NCBI GenBank assembly: GCA_900538555.1
Contig: UPYI01000004.1
Location: forward strand, 182,132-246,131
Source of the DNA: an uncultured Porphyromonadaceae bacterium
Lineage (GTDB): Bacteria; Bacteroidota; Bacteroidia; Bacteroidales; Barnesiellaceae
DNA length: 64,000 nt
Reading direction: 5' to 3'
Shown here: positions 17,057 through 25,787 of the stretch, piece after piece
How positions within the stretch are numbered: the first letter of the stretch is position 1
Layout of the letters: the number at the start of each line of letters is the position of its first letter
Position numbers and translations under genes: made by a program
Notes under the pieces: generated by a model
Seen by the model: only the letters and a program-made list of their open reading frames with translations
The model's database searches: none
Told to the model about the DNA's origin: nothing

Positions 17057-17929
17057 ATGACACCCCGCATCGAAATCGACGAAAATTCAGGATTCTGCTT
17101 CGGCGTAGTCACCGCTATCCGCAAAGCCGAAGAGGAGCTCGACAAAAGCGGACGGCTCTACTGTCTGGGCGATATCGTACACAACAGCAACGAGGTGGAA
17201 CGCCTGCAAAAGAAGGGACTGATCACAATCGACCACGACCAACTGCGGCATCTGCACAACGTAAAAGTATTGCTGCGTGCCCATGGCGAACCGCCGGTAA
17301 CCTATCGGATCGCCCAAGAGAATAAAATCGAGATTATCGATGCCACCTGCCCTGTCGTATTGCAACTGCAACGAAAAATAAAACAGGCATACGACACCCG
17401 GAATCCCGACCAGACACAAATCGTGATCTACGGCAAACGCGGGCATGCCGAAGTAAACGGATTGGTGGGACAAACCGACAACCATGCCGTCGTGGTAGAA
17501 GGGTGCGACGATTTGGAAAAGGTAGATTTCGGCAAGCAGATACTGTTCTATTCGCAAACGACCAAATCGGTAGACGGATTCCGCAACATGGTCGAAAACA
17601 TCCGGCAACGAAAAGGCAACGACGGGTTCGAATCGTTCGACACCATCTGCCGGCAGGTCGCCAACCGGATTCCGAACATCCGGGAATTCGCCCGGAGGCA
17701 CGACCTCATCCTGTTCGTATGCGGGAAGAAAAGCTCCAACGGCAAAGTCCTCTTCGAAGAGTGCCTGCAAGTCAATCCGCATACCCGACTGGTATCGGAC
17801 ATTTCAGAAATCGACCCCGAATGGTTAGCCGGGAAAGAGAGTATCGGCATCTGCGGCGCCACCTCCACGCCCCGCTGGCTCATGACGGACGTGCAGGCTC
17901 ATGTCAGAAGATTGCTCGGGGCAGACTAA
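17057..17929 (+). CDS. ispH: 4-hydroxy-3-methylbut-2-enyl diphosphate reductase
   Basis: Last enzyme of the MEP (non-mevalonate) isoprenoid pathway, giving IPP and DMAPP; an iron-sulfur protein of the cytosol. The 290-residue protein holds the three cluster cysteines C14 (GFCFGV), C98 (DATCPVV) and C198 (TICRQV), plus the HGE and HAEVNG segments that bind substrate. ATG at 17057, four bases after cmk, begins exactly at the conserved N-terminus; earlier in-frame starts lie inside cmk. It supplies precursors for the polyprenyl synthase encoded nearby. Confidence 0.97.
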   Translation: MTPRIEIDENSGFCFGVVTAIRKAEEELDKSGRLYCLGDIVHNSNEVERLQKKGLITIDHDQLRHLHNVKVLLRAHGEPPVTYRIAQENKIEIIDATCPVVLQLQRKIKQAYDTRNPDQTQIVIYGKRGHAEVNGLVGQTDNHAVVVEGCDDLEKVDFGKQILFYSQTTKSVDGFRNMVENIRQRKGNDGFESFDTICRQVANRIPNIREFARRHDLILFVCGKKSSNGKVLFEECLQVNPHTRLVSDISEIDPEWLAGKESIGICGATSTPRWLMTDVQAHVRRLLGAD

Positions 17930-18059
17930 CCCCGACAACATACCGGTTTTTAACCGTCGCAACATTTCGATACAATATTTAAGTCGAAAATAGCCGAATC
18001 ATTCACTATATTTCGTAACTTCGCAACGCATTATAAAAAACTATCAAACACGCTATATT

Positions 18060-19040
18060 ATGCCGAGTATCAAATGCATAGGTATCTTAACTTCCGGAGG
18101 TGACGCTCCCGGAATGAATGCGGCGATCCGCGCCGTCACCCGTACTGCGATTTACAACAACTTAGAGGTAAAAGCGATCTACCGCGGGTACAAAGGTCTG
18201 ATCACCGGCGAAATCGAAACATTCAAGACACAAAACGTCAGCAACATCATCAAGCAAGGCGGAACTATCCTGAAAACCGCCCGGTGCAAAGAATTCCAGA
18301 CACCGGAAGGACGCCGCATGGCTTATGAGACATTGAAGAAAGAAAACATCGACGCGTTGGTCGTTATCGGCGGAGACGGAACGCTGACCGGTGCCCGGAT
18401 TTTCGGATCGGAGTTCGACTACCCGATCGTCGGCTTGCCCGGAACAATCGACAACGACCTGTTCGGTACCGACCATACGATCGGTTACGACACCGCCCTC
18501 AATACCATCATGGATGCCGTCGATAAAATCCGCGACACCGCCACATCGCACGAACGACTTTTCTTCATCGAAGTCATGGGACGCGATGCCGGGTTCCTTG
18601 CCTTGAACGGAGCCATCGCCACCGGTTGCGAAGCGGCAATCATTCCGGAGATCTCCACCGAAGTAGACCAATTGGAAGATCTCATCAAAAACGGATTCCG
18701 TAAATCCAAGAACAGCAGCCTTGTTCTGGTAGCCGAAAGCCCCATCACCGGCGGTGCCATGCAATTGGCAGAACGCGTGAAAAACGAATATCCGCAATAC
18801 GACGTACGTGTGACGATTCTGGGACACCTGCAACGCGGCGGATCGCCGACTGCCTGCGACCGGATACTCGCCAGCCGCATGGGTGCCGCCTCGATCGATG
18901 CCCTGCTCGAAGGACAACGCAACGTCATGATCGGTATCCGCAACGACCAGATCGAATACGTACCGTTCAACAAAGCGATCAAAAACGACAAACCGATCGA
19001 TCGCGACCTGTTGAATACGCTGAGGATCCTCTCTATCTAA
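18060..19040 (+). CDS. pfkA: ATP-dependent 6-phosphofructokinase
   Basis: Glycolytic enzyme phosphorylating fructose 6-phosphate. The 326-residue protein has GGDAPGMNAAIRA near the N-terminus, the nucleotide-binding GGDGT segment, the catalytic PGTIDND motif and 'VMGRDAGFLAL'. A Gly follows GGDGT-region positions as in ATP-type (group A) enzymes (the sequence there is GGDGTLTGA), which fits use of ATP rather than pyrophosphate; this is from family knowledge. It is monocistronic, 130 bp after ispH, and followed by a copy of the 3'-end repeat. Confidence 0.96.
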   Translation: MPSIKCIGILTSGGDAPGMNAAIRAVTRTAIYNNLEVKAIYRGYKGLITGEIETFKTQNVSNIIKQGGTILKTARCKEFQTPEGRRMAYETLKKENIDALVVIGGDGTLTGARIFGSEFDYPIVGLPGTIDNDLFGTDHTIGYDTALNTIMDAVDKIRDTATSHERLFFIEVMGRDAGFLALNGAIATGCEAAIIPEISTEVDQLEDLIKNGFRKSKNSSLVLVAESPITGGAMQLAERVKNEYPQYDVRVTILGHLQRGGSPTACDRILASRMGAASIDALLEGQRNVMIGIRNDQIEYVPFNKAIKNDKPIDRDLLNTLRILSI

Positions 19041-19072
19041 GATTCCCGCCGCCTTATAAAAATAACGGTGGT

Positions 19073-19231
19073 CATAATGTCCAACCTGCTGCGTTGCCAT
19101 CGGAATCCGGACTAAGTCGTTTCGTCAGTAAACTCTTGTCGTTCTCATCCCCGGCACCTTGCATCTTAGACATTCTTACGCATCGAAAAGGGATTGTGTC
19201 GAAATTTCCATTTCGACACAATCCCTTTTTT
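19073..19231 (+). repeat. 3'-end associated 155-bp repeat, copy 2
   Basis: Same family as copy 1, downstream of pfkA. Its end hairpin, 19189-19231, is nearly perfect (GGGATTGTGTCGAAA / TTTCGACACAATCCC, then a T-run) and has the features of a strong terminator for pfkA. In this copy the hairpin is distal to the gene. Confidence 0.85.
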
Positions 19232-19343
19232 CATTCTCAAAAGGCGGAATCGACCGTCCGGCACATCGAATTTTCGCGGAAACCTGTATAAATACAGGAT
19301 TTTTTTCTATGTTTGTACCTTAGATAAAATTGTATCAATCGCT

Positions 19344-21584
19344 ATGGAAAATCAAGAGAACAGACAACTTGCCGACGAGGAACTGATCCAATCGAAGTTC
19401 AGAGAACTGTTGGACGGATACCTGCAATCGAACCATCGGAAGAAGGTCGAGATCATCGAACGCGCGTTCAAATTTGCGAACGAGGCGCACCGGGGCATCC
19501 GGCGTCGCTCCGGCGAACCCTATATCTTGCATCCCATAGCCGTAGCCCGCATCGTCAGTCAGGAGATCGGATTAGGATCGACTTCGATCTGCGCCGCGCT
19601 GTTGCACGACGTAGTAGAGGACACAGAATATACTGTCGAGGACATCGAAAACCATTTCGGAAAAAAAATCGCCCTCATCGTCGATGGGCTGACCAAAATA
19701 TCGGGAGGAATCTTCGGTGACAAAGCCTCCGCACAAACCGAAAATTTCCGGAAGCTGCTGCTCACCATGTCGGAAGACATCCGGGTGATCCTCATCAAAA
19801 TGGCAGACCGTCTGCACAATATGCGTACCCTCGGTTCCATGCTGCCCAGTAAACAATACAAAATCGCCGGAGAAACCCTTTATATCTACGCGCCTTTGGC
19901 ACACCGTTTGGGGCTGTTCGCCATCAAAACCGAACTCGAAGACCTCAGTTTCAAATATGAACATCCCGACGCCTATGCCGACATCCGGAAAAAAATCGAA
20001 GACTCCGAAGCCGAACGGCAAGCGATATTCAGCGATTTTGCCAAACCTATCCGGGAGAAACTCGACGAAATGGGGCTGAAATACAACATGCTCGCCCGCG
20101 TGAAGTCGATCTATTCGATCTGGAACAAGATGCAGACCAAACACATTCCGTTCGAAGAGGTGTACGACCTGTATGCCGTGCGTATCGTATTCGACTGTCC
20201 CGAAGGCACCAGCGAAAAAGAAGAGTGCTGGAAAATCTATTCGATCATCACCGATATATACAAGCTGCACCCCGAACGCACCCGCGACTGGGTAAGCCGC
20301 CCCAAAGCCAACGGCTACAAAGCTCTGCACCTCACGGTCATGGGTACCGACGGCAATTGGGTAGAAGTACAGATACGTAGCGAGAAGATGGACGAAATCG
20401 CCGAACGCGGATTTGCCGCCCACTGGAAATATAAGATCGGTGATTCCGAAGAAGAAACGGAACTGGACATCTGGCTCAAAACGATCAAAGACGTTCTGGA
20501 ACATCCCGAACCGAATGCCATAGACTTCCTCGACACGATCAAACTGAATCTGTTCAGCACTGAAATATTCGTGTTCACCCCCAAAGGAGAACTGATCACC
20601 ATGCCGAAGGACGCTACCGCCCTCGACCTCGCGTTCCAGTTACACTCCGATCTCGGCTTCCATTGCATCGCCGCCAAAGTAAACCACAAACTCGTACCGC
20701 TCAGCCAAAAACTCCAAAGCGGCGACCAGGTAGAGATCCTTACCTCACGCTCGCAAACGCCCAAAGAGGAGTGGATCGGACTGGTGACCACCGCAAAAGC
20801 CAAATCGAGACTGGCTGCCGCCTTGCGCAAAGACCGCCGGCAAATCATCAACAAGGGAGAAAAGATGTTCAACGATATGATTACAGACAATCATATCAAC
20901 ATATCGAACGAACTAAAAACCAAAATTTTAGGAAACTTCTGCCTGAAACAGATCGAAGACTTCTACTACAAGATCGGATCGGGCGACATACAACTCGACG
21001 AGAATATACTGAAATTCATAAAAGGGAAAGAACAGAACATCTTCCTGAAATATCTGAAACTTTCGTTCGGCAACAACAATAAAAAAAATACGGACGAGAA
21101 GACCGACAATCCCGAGCAGGCGATCGACCGGAAGAAAACCTATCTGTTGCGCAATGTCTACGGAAAGAAAAACTACAAACGGGCGACCTGCTGCAATCCG
21201 ATTCCCGGCGACGACGTGCTCGGATATATCGACGACGACGAACACACGGTGATCGTGCACAAACGGGAATGCCCCGTGGCAATGAAACTGAAATCGAGTT
21301 ACGGCTCGCGGCTGGTTTCCACCCAGTGGGAAGTAGGCAAAGAGTTATCGTTCCCGGCAACCATATCCATTCAAGGGATCGACCGGATGGGTATTCTGAA
21401 CGAAATCACCAAGATCATCTCCAACGAACTCGCCATCAACATGCGCAGTCTGTCGATCGAAGCCAACGAAGGCGTATTCAAAGGCTCGTTCAGCATCCTC
21501 GTACAAGATGCAGCAGCAGTCACCGCATTGTGCAAGAAATTGCAAAAAATAGACGGAGTAACCAAAGCAACCCGAAAAGAATAA
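19344..21584 (+). CDS. RelA/SpoT family (p)ppGpp synthetase/hydrolase
   Basis: Stringent-response enzyme that makes and degrades (p)ppGpp; cytoplasmic, ribosome-associated. The 746-residue protein has an HD hydrolase domain (about 30-190; H49, H63, H88-D89 and E92-D93), a synthetase domain (about 220-350; YDLYAVRIVFD, GYKALHLT, VEVQIRSEKM), a TGS domain (about 395-460; EIFVFTPKGELITMP) and a C-terminal ACT domain (about 670-745). The intact HD motif indicates hydrolase capacity, so it is likely a bifunctional Rel. ATG at 19344 is chosen because upstream in-frame codons run through the 3'-end repeat. A TATCTTTG-type box is not obvious; the transcript may start around 19310. Confidence 0.95.
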   Translation: MENQENRQLADEELIQSKFRELLDGYLQSNHRKKVEIIERAFKFANEAHRGIRRRSGEPYILHPIAVARIVSQEIGLGSTSICAALLHDVVEDTEYTVEDIENHFGKKIALIVDGLTKISGGIFGDKASAQTENFRKLLLTMSEDIRVILIKMADRLHNMRTLGSMLPSKQYKIAGETLYIYAPLAHRLGLFAIKTELEDLSFKYEHPDAYADIRKKIEDSEAERQAIFSDFAKPIREKLDEMGLKYNMLARVKSIYSIWNKMQTKHIPFEEVYDLYAVRIVFDCPEGTSEKEECWKIYSIITDIYKLHPERTRDWVSRPKANGYKALHLTVMGTDGNWVEVQIRSEKMDEIAERGFAAHWKYKIGDSEEETELDIWLKTIKDVLEHPEPNAIDFLDTIKLNLFSTEIFVFTPKGELITMPKDATALDLAFQLHSDLGFHCIAAKVNHKLVPLSQKLQSGDQVEILTSRSQTPKEEWIGLVTTAKAKSRLAAALRKDRRQIINKGEKMFNDMITDNHINISNELKTKILGNFCLKQIEDFYYKIGSGDIQLDENILKFIKGKEQNIFLKYLKLSFGNNNKKNTDEKTDNPEQAIDRKKTYLLRNVYGKKNYKRATCCNPIPGDDVLGYIDDDEHTVIVHKRECPVAMKLKSSYGSRLVSTQWEVGKELSFPATISIQGIDRMGILNEITKIISNELAINMRSLSIEANEGVFKGSFSILVQDAAAVTALCKKLQKIDGVTKATRKE

Positions 21585-21608
21585 TCCTCAAAAACATTTC
21601 GACGATTC

Positions 21609-23705
21609 ATGAAAAAAGAAACGTTCAAAAATATTTTTTCCAGCAGACGACTGCTGCAAGCCCTGTTTTTCGTGGCGGCAGTAGCCATATTGGCATACTT
21701 CTTCCCCCGTGAAGGAAAATTCAGATACAACTTCCAAGAGGGAAAACCCTGGAAATACGGACTGCTCACGGCTCCGTTCGACTTTCCGATCTATAAAGAC
21801 GACGCACAAGTAAAGCAGGAGACCGACAGCATCATGCAAAACTTCCAGCCGATCTTCAAGCAAGACAAAGAGACGGCACGGAATGCCATGAGATCGTTCG
21901 GAAAACAACTGAAATCCTATAAAGAGATGGGGATACCGACCTATCTGTACGACCAGATCATGCAGAGCGTACGGGAAACCTACAACGACGGTATCGTCGA
22001 ACCTGCCATCCTCGAACAGCTCAACGCCAACCAGCGGGCAGAAATCAGATTGATCGACGGGCAAGTGACGAAAGAATATTCCACTGCACGTTTGCGCACC
22101 CCGAAGAGCGCTTACGAACACCTGCTGCAACTGTTTCCCGATGCCTACACACATCATATCCTGCAATCGAACGGGCTGAACGAATATCTGCTCGTCAATC
22201 TGCAATACGACGAGGAGACCTCCGAAAAGGTAAAAGAAGGTTTACTGCAACGCATATCGCTGTCGGACGGCGTAGTGCAAGTAGGCGAACGTATCATCGA
22301 CCGGGGTGAAATCGTCACACACGACACATACCGCATCCTGAAATCGCTCGAAACCGTTTCGCTCAAAAAAACCTCTACCGACAAGCAACAGAAAGGATAT
22401 TCCATTATCGGAGCCGTCCTCGTGTTCACCTGCCTGATGGCATTCTTCTATGTTTATCTGAGCCTGTTCCGTCCCCGCTATTTCAACGACCTGCGCACCC
22501 TGCTCTTCCTGATGCTGAGCATTACGGTAATGGCATGTGCCGCATTCGGTATCTCCCAAGTGCGCTTATTAGGTATTTACCTCGTGCCCTTCGCCCTGAT
22601 ACCGATTGTCGTCGTCACCTTCCTCGACTCACGAACAGCACTATACACCCACTTGATCACCATACTGATCTGCTCTTTCGTCGCCCCGTTCCCGCTGGAA
22701 TTCCTTTTCCTGCAAACGGTTATCGGCATGGCGGCGATCGACAATCTGCGCGATCTGGTAAAACGGTCGCAACTGATGCAGTGCGCCCTGTTGGTATTCT
22801 TCGTCTACTGCGTCTCCTACCTCGGCTACACACTGCTGATAGAAGGAGATCTGAGCAAAATCAACTGGAACATGTTCCTTTACTTAGGCATCAACTGCAT
22901 CTCCCTGCTGTTCGCCTACCTGCTGATATACATACTGGAAAAGCTGTTCGGCTTTATCTCCACCGTCACACTGGTCGAACTGTCGGATGTCAATACGCCC
23001 GTATTGCGCGACCTTTCCGAAGCCTGCCCCGGCACTTTCCAACACTCCCTGCAAGTGTCGAACCTCGCAGCCGCAGCCGCCAACAAAATCGGGGCACAAG
23101 CCCAGCTGGTGCGTACCGGCGCTTTGTACCACGACATCGGCAAACTGAAAAACCCGGCATTCTTCACCGAAAACCAATCGGGAGTAAACCCGCATTCGGC
23201 TCTCCGGTTCGACCAAAGCGCACAGATCATTATTTCGCACGTGAACGACGGATTGAAACTTGCCGAGAAACTACACCTGCCCCAATCGATCCGCAACTTC
23301 ATAGCCATGCACCACGGACAGGGAAAAGCCAAATATTTCTACAACTCGTTCGTAAACAAATATCCCGACCTGCCGGTAGACGAAGCCCTGTTCACCTATC
23401 CCGGACCCAATCCGGACAGCAAGGAAACCGGTATCCTGATGATGGCGGATGCCGTGGAAGCCGCATCGCGCAGCCTGTCGGAATACAATGAAGAAAGCAT
23501 CTCGAAATTAGTAAACAACATCATCAACGGACAAATCGCCGACGGGTTGCTGAAAGACACCCCGCTCAGCTTCAAGGATGTGGAAGATATTAAACAGACG
23601 TTTATCGAAAAGTTGAAAACGATATACCATACCCGCGTCAGCTACCCAGAGCTGAACAAGAAAGAAGCACCGGCACAACGGATTCAAAAAATATTTTTCA
23701 AATAA
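21609..23705 (+). CDS. 7TM membrane protein with cytoplasmic HD phosphohydrolase domain (PgpH-like)
   Basis: A 698-residue inner-membrane protein: one N-terminal membrane helix (about 15-32), an extracytoplasmic 7TMR-HDED domain (about 60-260), seven membrane helices (about 270-465) and a C-terminal HD domain with FQHSLQVSNLAAAAA and the HD pair in LYHDIGK near residues 475-520, plus a conserved HHGQGKAKYFY. Members such as PgpH of Listeria degrade cyclic di-AMP, so a second-messenger phosphodiesterase is the likely role here. It follows relA/spoT by 24 bp on the same strand, so both nucleotide-signalling genes are probably co-transcribed. Confidence 0.92.
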   Translation: MKKETFKNIFSSRRLLQALFFVAAVAILAYFFPREGKFRYNFQEGKPWKYGLLTAPFDFPIYKDDAQVKQETDSIMQNFQPIFKQDKETARNAMRSFGKQLKSYKEMGIPTYLYDQIMQSVRETYNDGIVEPAILEQLNANQRAEIRLIDGQVTKEYSTARLRTPKSAYEHLLQLFPDAYTHHILQSNGLNEYLLVNLQYDEETSEKVKEGLLQRISLSDGVVQVGERIIDRGEIVTHDTYRILKSLETVSLKKTSTDKQQKGYSIIGAVLVFTCLMAFFYVYLSLFRPRYFNDLRTLLFLMLSITVMACAAFGISQVRLLGIYLVPFALIPIVVVTFLDSRTALYTHLITILICSFVAPFPLEFLFLQTVIGMAAIDNLRDLVKRSQLMQCALLVFFVYCVSYLGYTLLIEGDLSKINWNMFLYLGINCISLLFAYLLIYILEKLFGFISTVTLVELSDVNTPVLRDLSEACPGTFQHSLQVSNLAAAAANKIGAQAQLVRTGALYHDIGKLKNPAFFTENQSGVNPHSALRFDQSAQIIISHVNDGLKLAEKLHLPQSIRNFIAMHHGQGKAKYFYNSFVNKYPDLPVDEALFTYPGPNPDSKETGILMMADAVEAASRSLSEYNEESISKLVNNIINGQIADGLLKDTPLSFKDVEDIKQTFIEKLKTIYHTRVSYPELNKKEAPAQRIQKIFFK

Positions 23706-23724
23706 CCCGAAAAGAAACCCTGAG

Positions 23725-23879
23725 AGGGTTGTGTCGAAATGGAATTTTCGATGCAACCCCTTTTCGGTGCGTTATAATATCTAAAATGCAAGGCGCAGGG
23801 GATGAGGACGACAGAAGTTTACTGGCGTAAACGATTTAGTCCGAATGCCGATGGCAACGCAGCAGATCGGATATTATGG
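23725..23879 (-). repeat. 3'-end associated 155-bp repeat, copy 3 (inverted)
   Basis: Reverse-complement copy of the family. The hairpin (23725-23760, GGGTTGTGTCGAAAT / TTTTCGATGCAACCCC) begins 20 bp after the stop of the HD-domain gene. Confidence 0.85.
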
Positions 23880-23920
23880 CACATCGTCATTCAAAACGAC
23901 ACACCGGTATTTTAAAGCAC

Positions 23921-23960
23921 AAAAAAGCAGCGCCGATAAAATCTCGACGCTGCTTTTTTA
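23921..23960. terminator. bidirectional terminator between the HD-domain gene and rpmH
   Basis: Stem AAAAAAGCAGCG-CGA / TCG-CGCTGCTTTTTT with a short loop and A/T runs on both sides; serves convergent transcripts. Confidence 0.85.
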
Positions 23961-23983
23961 TTTCTTTTTTCCGAAAAGAAATC

Positions 23984-24136
23984 CTATCCGTGACGTTCGT
24001 CGGATACAGTAAGTTTAGCGCGGCCTTTTGCGCGACGGCTTGCCAATACGCGACGACCATTAGCCGTAGCCATTCTTAAACGGAAACCGTGTTTGTTTAT
24101 TCTTTTCTTGTTCGAAGGTTGAAATGTTCTTTTCAT
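23984..24136 (-). CDS. rpmH: 50S ribosomal protein L34
   Basis: A 50-residue, very basic ribosomal protein of the large subunit. It begins MKRTFQPSNKKRINKHGF and contains RMATANGRRVLASRRAKGR, the invariant L34 pattern. The start at 24136 is fixed by the conserved MKRTFQPS. In-frame upstream codons are untranslated leader. Confidence 0.97.
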   Translation of the reverse strand: MKRTFQPSNKKRINKHGFRLRMATANGRRVLASRRAKGRAKLTVSDERHG

Positions 24137-24179
24137 TGCCGTGTATATTTTTATCGTTATTATTCCTTTTTTCGGACTG

Positions 24180-24210
24180 CAAAAATAGGCACTTTTTTTT
24201 AATAAACAAA
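24180..24210 (-). promoter_or_regulatory. predicted rpmH promoter
   Basis: On the minus strand: TTTG (24210-24207), 19 bp, TATTTTTG (24187-24180), 43 nt upstream of the start codon. Confidence 0.65.
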
Positions 24211-24358
24211 CAGTTGGCAAACAAAATCAGCAAAATATTTATTCCACAAACCTTTCACACACCGTTTTTTCACCACAAAAAATAGAGCGGGACAGGGTTT
24301 ATCGACAAGAAAAAGCGATTTTGTTATCGTCGAACTTCCAAACTATTACATTTTTTTA

Positions 24359-24366
24359 TACCTTTG
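24359..24366 (+). promoter_or_regulatory. -7 box of the efp promoter and long efp leader
   Basis: TACCTTTG at 24359-24366 has no good -33 partner but is the best candidate between the divergent rpmH and efp genes. If used, efp has a leader of about 180 nt that is GC-rich and without an open frame of note. The role of the leader is unknown. Confidence 0.4.
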
Positions 24367-24554
24367 CCGCACGCAAGGTAACGGCACGGCTCGCCGCATC
24401 GGAATACCCTGCGCAGAGCAACCGGCATACGGCTCTTTCCCGCATTCGGGATACGGGCGATCGGACGGTATTCGATTCAGACGATATTTCGCTTTACCAT
24501 GATTCCGGCTACTCGATTGAAAAAGAAAAATCATAATCAAATAATAAAGTATAT

Positions 24555-25118
24555 ATGGCAACTACTGCAGATTTTAAAAACGGAATGTGCCTCGATATCG
24601 ACGGAACATACTATTTCATCGTTGAATTCCTCCATGTAAAACCCGGAAAAGGTCCGGCTTTCGTTCGTACCAAACTGAAAAACGTGGTAACCGGCCGTGT
24701 AATCGACAAAACGTGGAACTCGGGCGTAAAAGTAGAAGAAGTTCGTATCGAACGTCGCCCCTACCAATACCTGTACAAAGACGATATGGGTTACAACTTC
24801 ATGCACACCGAAACTTACGAACAAGTGAGCCTGCCGGGTGAAAGCATCGAAGGTGTTCAGTTCCTGAAAGAAGGCGATATCGTCGAAGCCCAGGTACACG
24901 CCGCTTCCGAAACGATCCTGACCTGCGAAATGCCGGTAAATGTAATTCTCGAAGTTACTTATACCGAACCCGGTATCAAAGGCGATACGGCAACTAACAC
25001 GCTGAAACCCGCTACCGTTGAAACGGGTGCCGAAGTACGCGTACCGTTGTTTATCGAAACCGGCGACAAAATCAAAGTCGATACCCGGAGCGGAGCCTAC
25101 GTAGAACGAGTAAAATAA
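24555..25118 (+). CDS. efp: translation elongation factor P
   Basis: Binds between the P and E sites of stalled ribosomes and restores synthesis at polyproline stretches. The 187-residue protein has the three-domain EF-P length; the tip of domain I reads HVKPGKGPAFVRTK with Lys32 at the position that is post-translationally modified in other bacteria. No modification enzyme is seen in the window. The stop codon lies inside the first unit of the 79-bp repeat array, and a strong terminator follows at 25460. Confidence 0.98.
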   Translation: MATTADFKNGMCLDIDGTYYFIVEFLHVKPGKGPAFVRTKLKNVVTGRVIDKTWNSGVKVEEVRIERRPYQYLYKDDMGYNFMHTETYEQVSLPGESIEGVQFLKEGDIVEAQVHAASETILTCEMPVNVILEVTYTEPGIKGDTATNTLKPATVETGAEVRVPLFIETGDKIKVDTRSGAYVERVK

Positions 25119-25428
25119 ACTGCAAGCCGAACGCAGAAAACATCAAGTGACAACTTGAATGGATTATGCCGAGGCGTAGCGTTTATTATCCAAATAAACT
25201 GCAAGCCGAGTGCAGAAGACATCAAGCGACATCTTGAATGGATCATGCCGAGGCGTAGCGTTTATTATCCAAATAAACTGCAAGCCGAGAGCAGAAGCCG
25301 TCAAGTGACAACTTGAACGGATTATGTTGAGGCGTAGCGTTTATTATGCAAATAAACTGCAAGCCGAGAACAGAAGACATCAAGTGACATCTTGAATGGA
25401 TTATGCCGAGGCGTAGCGTCGATTATTA
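25113..25428. repeat. palindrome-core repeat array, four 79-bp units, overlapping the efp stop codon
   Basis: AAATAAACTGCAAGCCGA begins units at 25113, 25192, 25271 and 25350, exactly 79 bp apart. Each unit has GCCGAG-n-GCAGA, then a palindrome of the type TCAAGT-n4-ACTTGA (25143-25158, 25301-25316; the other two have one arm mismatch), then TTATGCCGAGGCGTAGCG. The first unit begins within the last two codons of efp. Confidence 0.92.
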
Positions 25429-25459
25429 AAATAGTCCCCTCACATTTCACAATACGAGG

Positions 25460-25495
25460 CGGGGTGTTGCCGAAAATCAAACCGGCAACACCCCG
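25460..25495 (+). terminator. rho-independent terminator downstream of efp
   Basis: Perfect 13-bp stem CGGGGTGTTGCCG / CGGCAACACCCCG with a 10-nt loop, then TTTGTTTTA. The remaining leader up to 25787 is AT-rich and without a gene. Confidence 0.88.
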
Positions 25496-25787
25496 TTTGT
25501 TTTATCCGAACCGCTTTCTCGCCCCCTTTTTTACACGATTTTTCAATACTGAATAAATATTTTTTAAAAATAATTCCGAATATGATTAGGATTTGTTATT
25601 AATATTACTAATTTTGTATCATATTTAATCGTTTAAAAACCGAATAAAAACAAAAAGAAAACAGTTAAACACGTTTTAACGCATTCTGACGCACGAATAA
25701 TGTCTGCTGCACAAATGTTGCAGAAGATGTTATTCGATATATATACGGAAACTATTCTTTATTTATTCACCCTAATAGTTCACAAAC

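Noticed and set aside
25113..25428. CRISPR array
   Set aside because: The units are similar along their whole 79 bp, with no division into constant repeats and unique spacers, and no cas genes are present.
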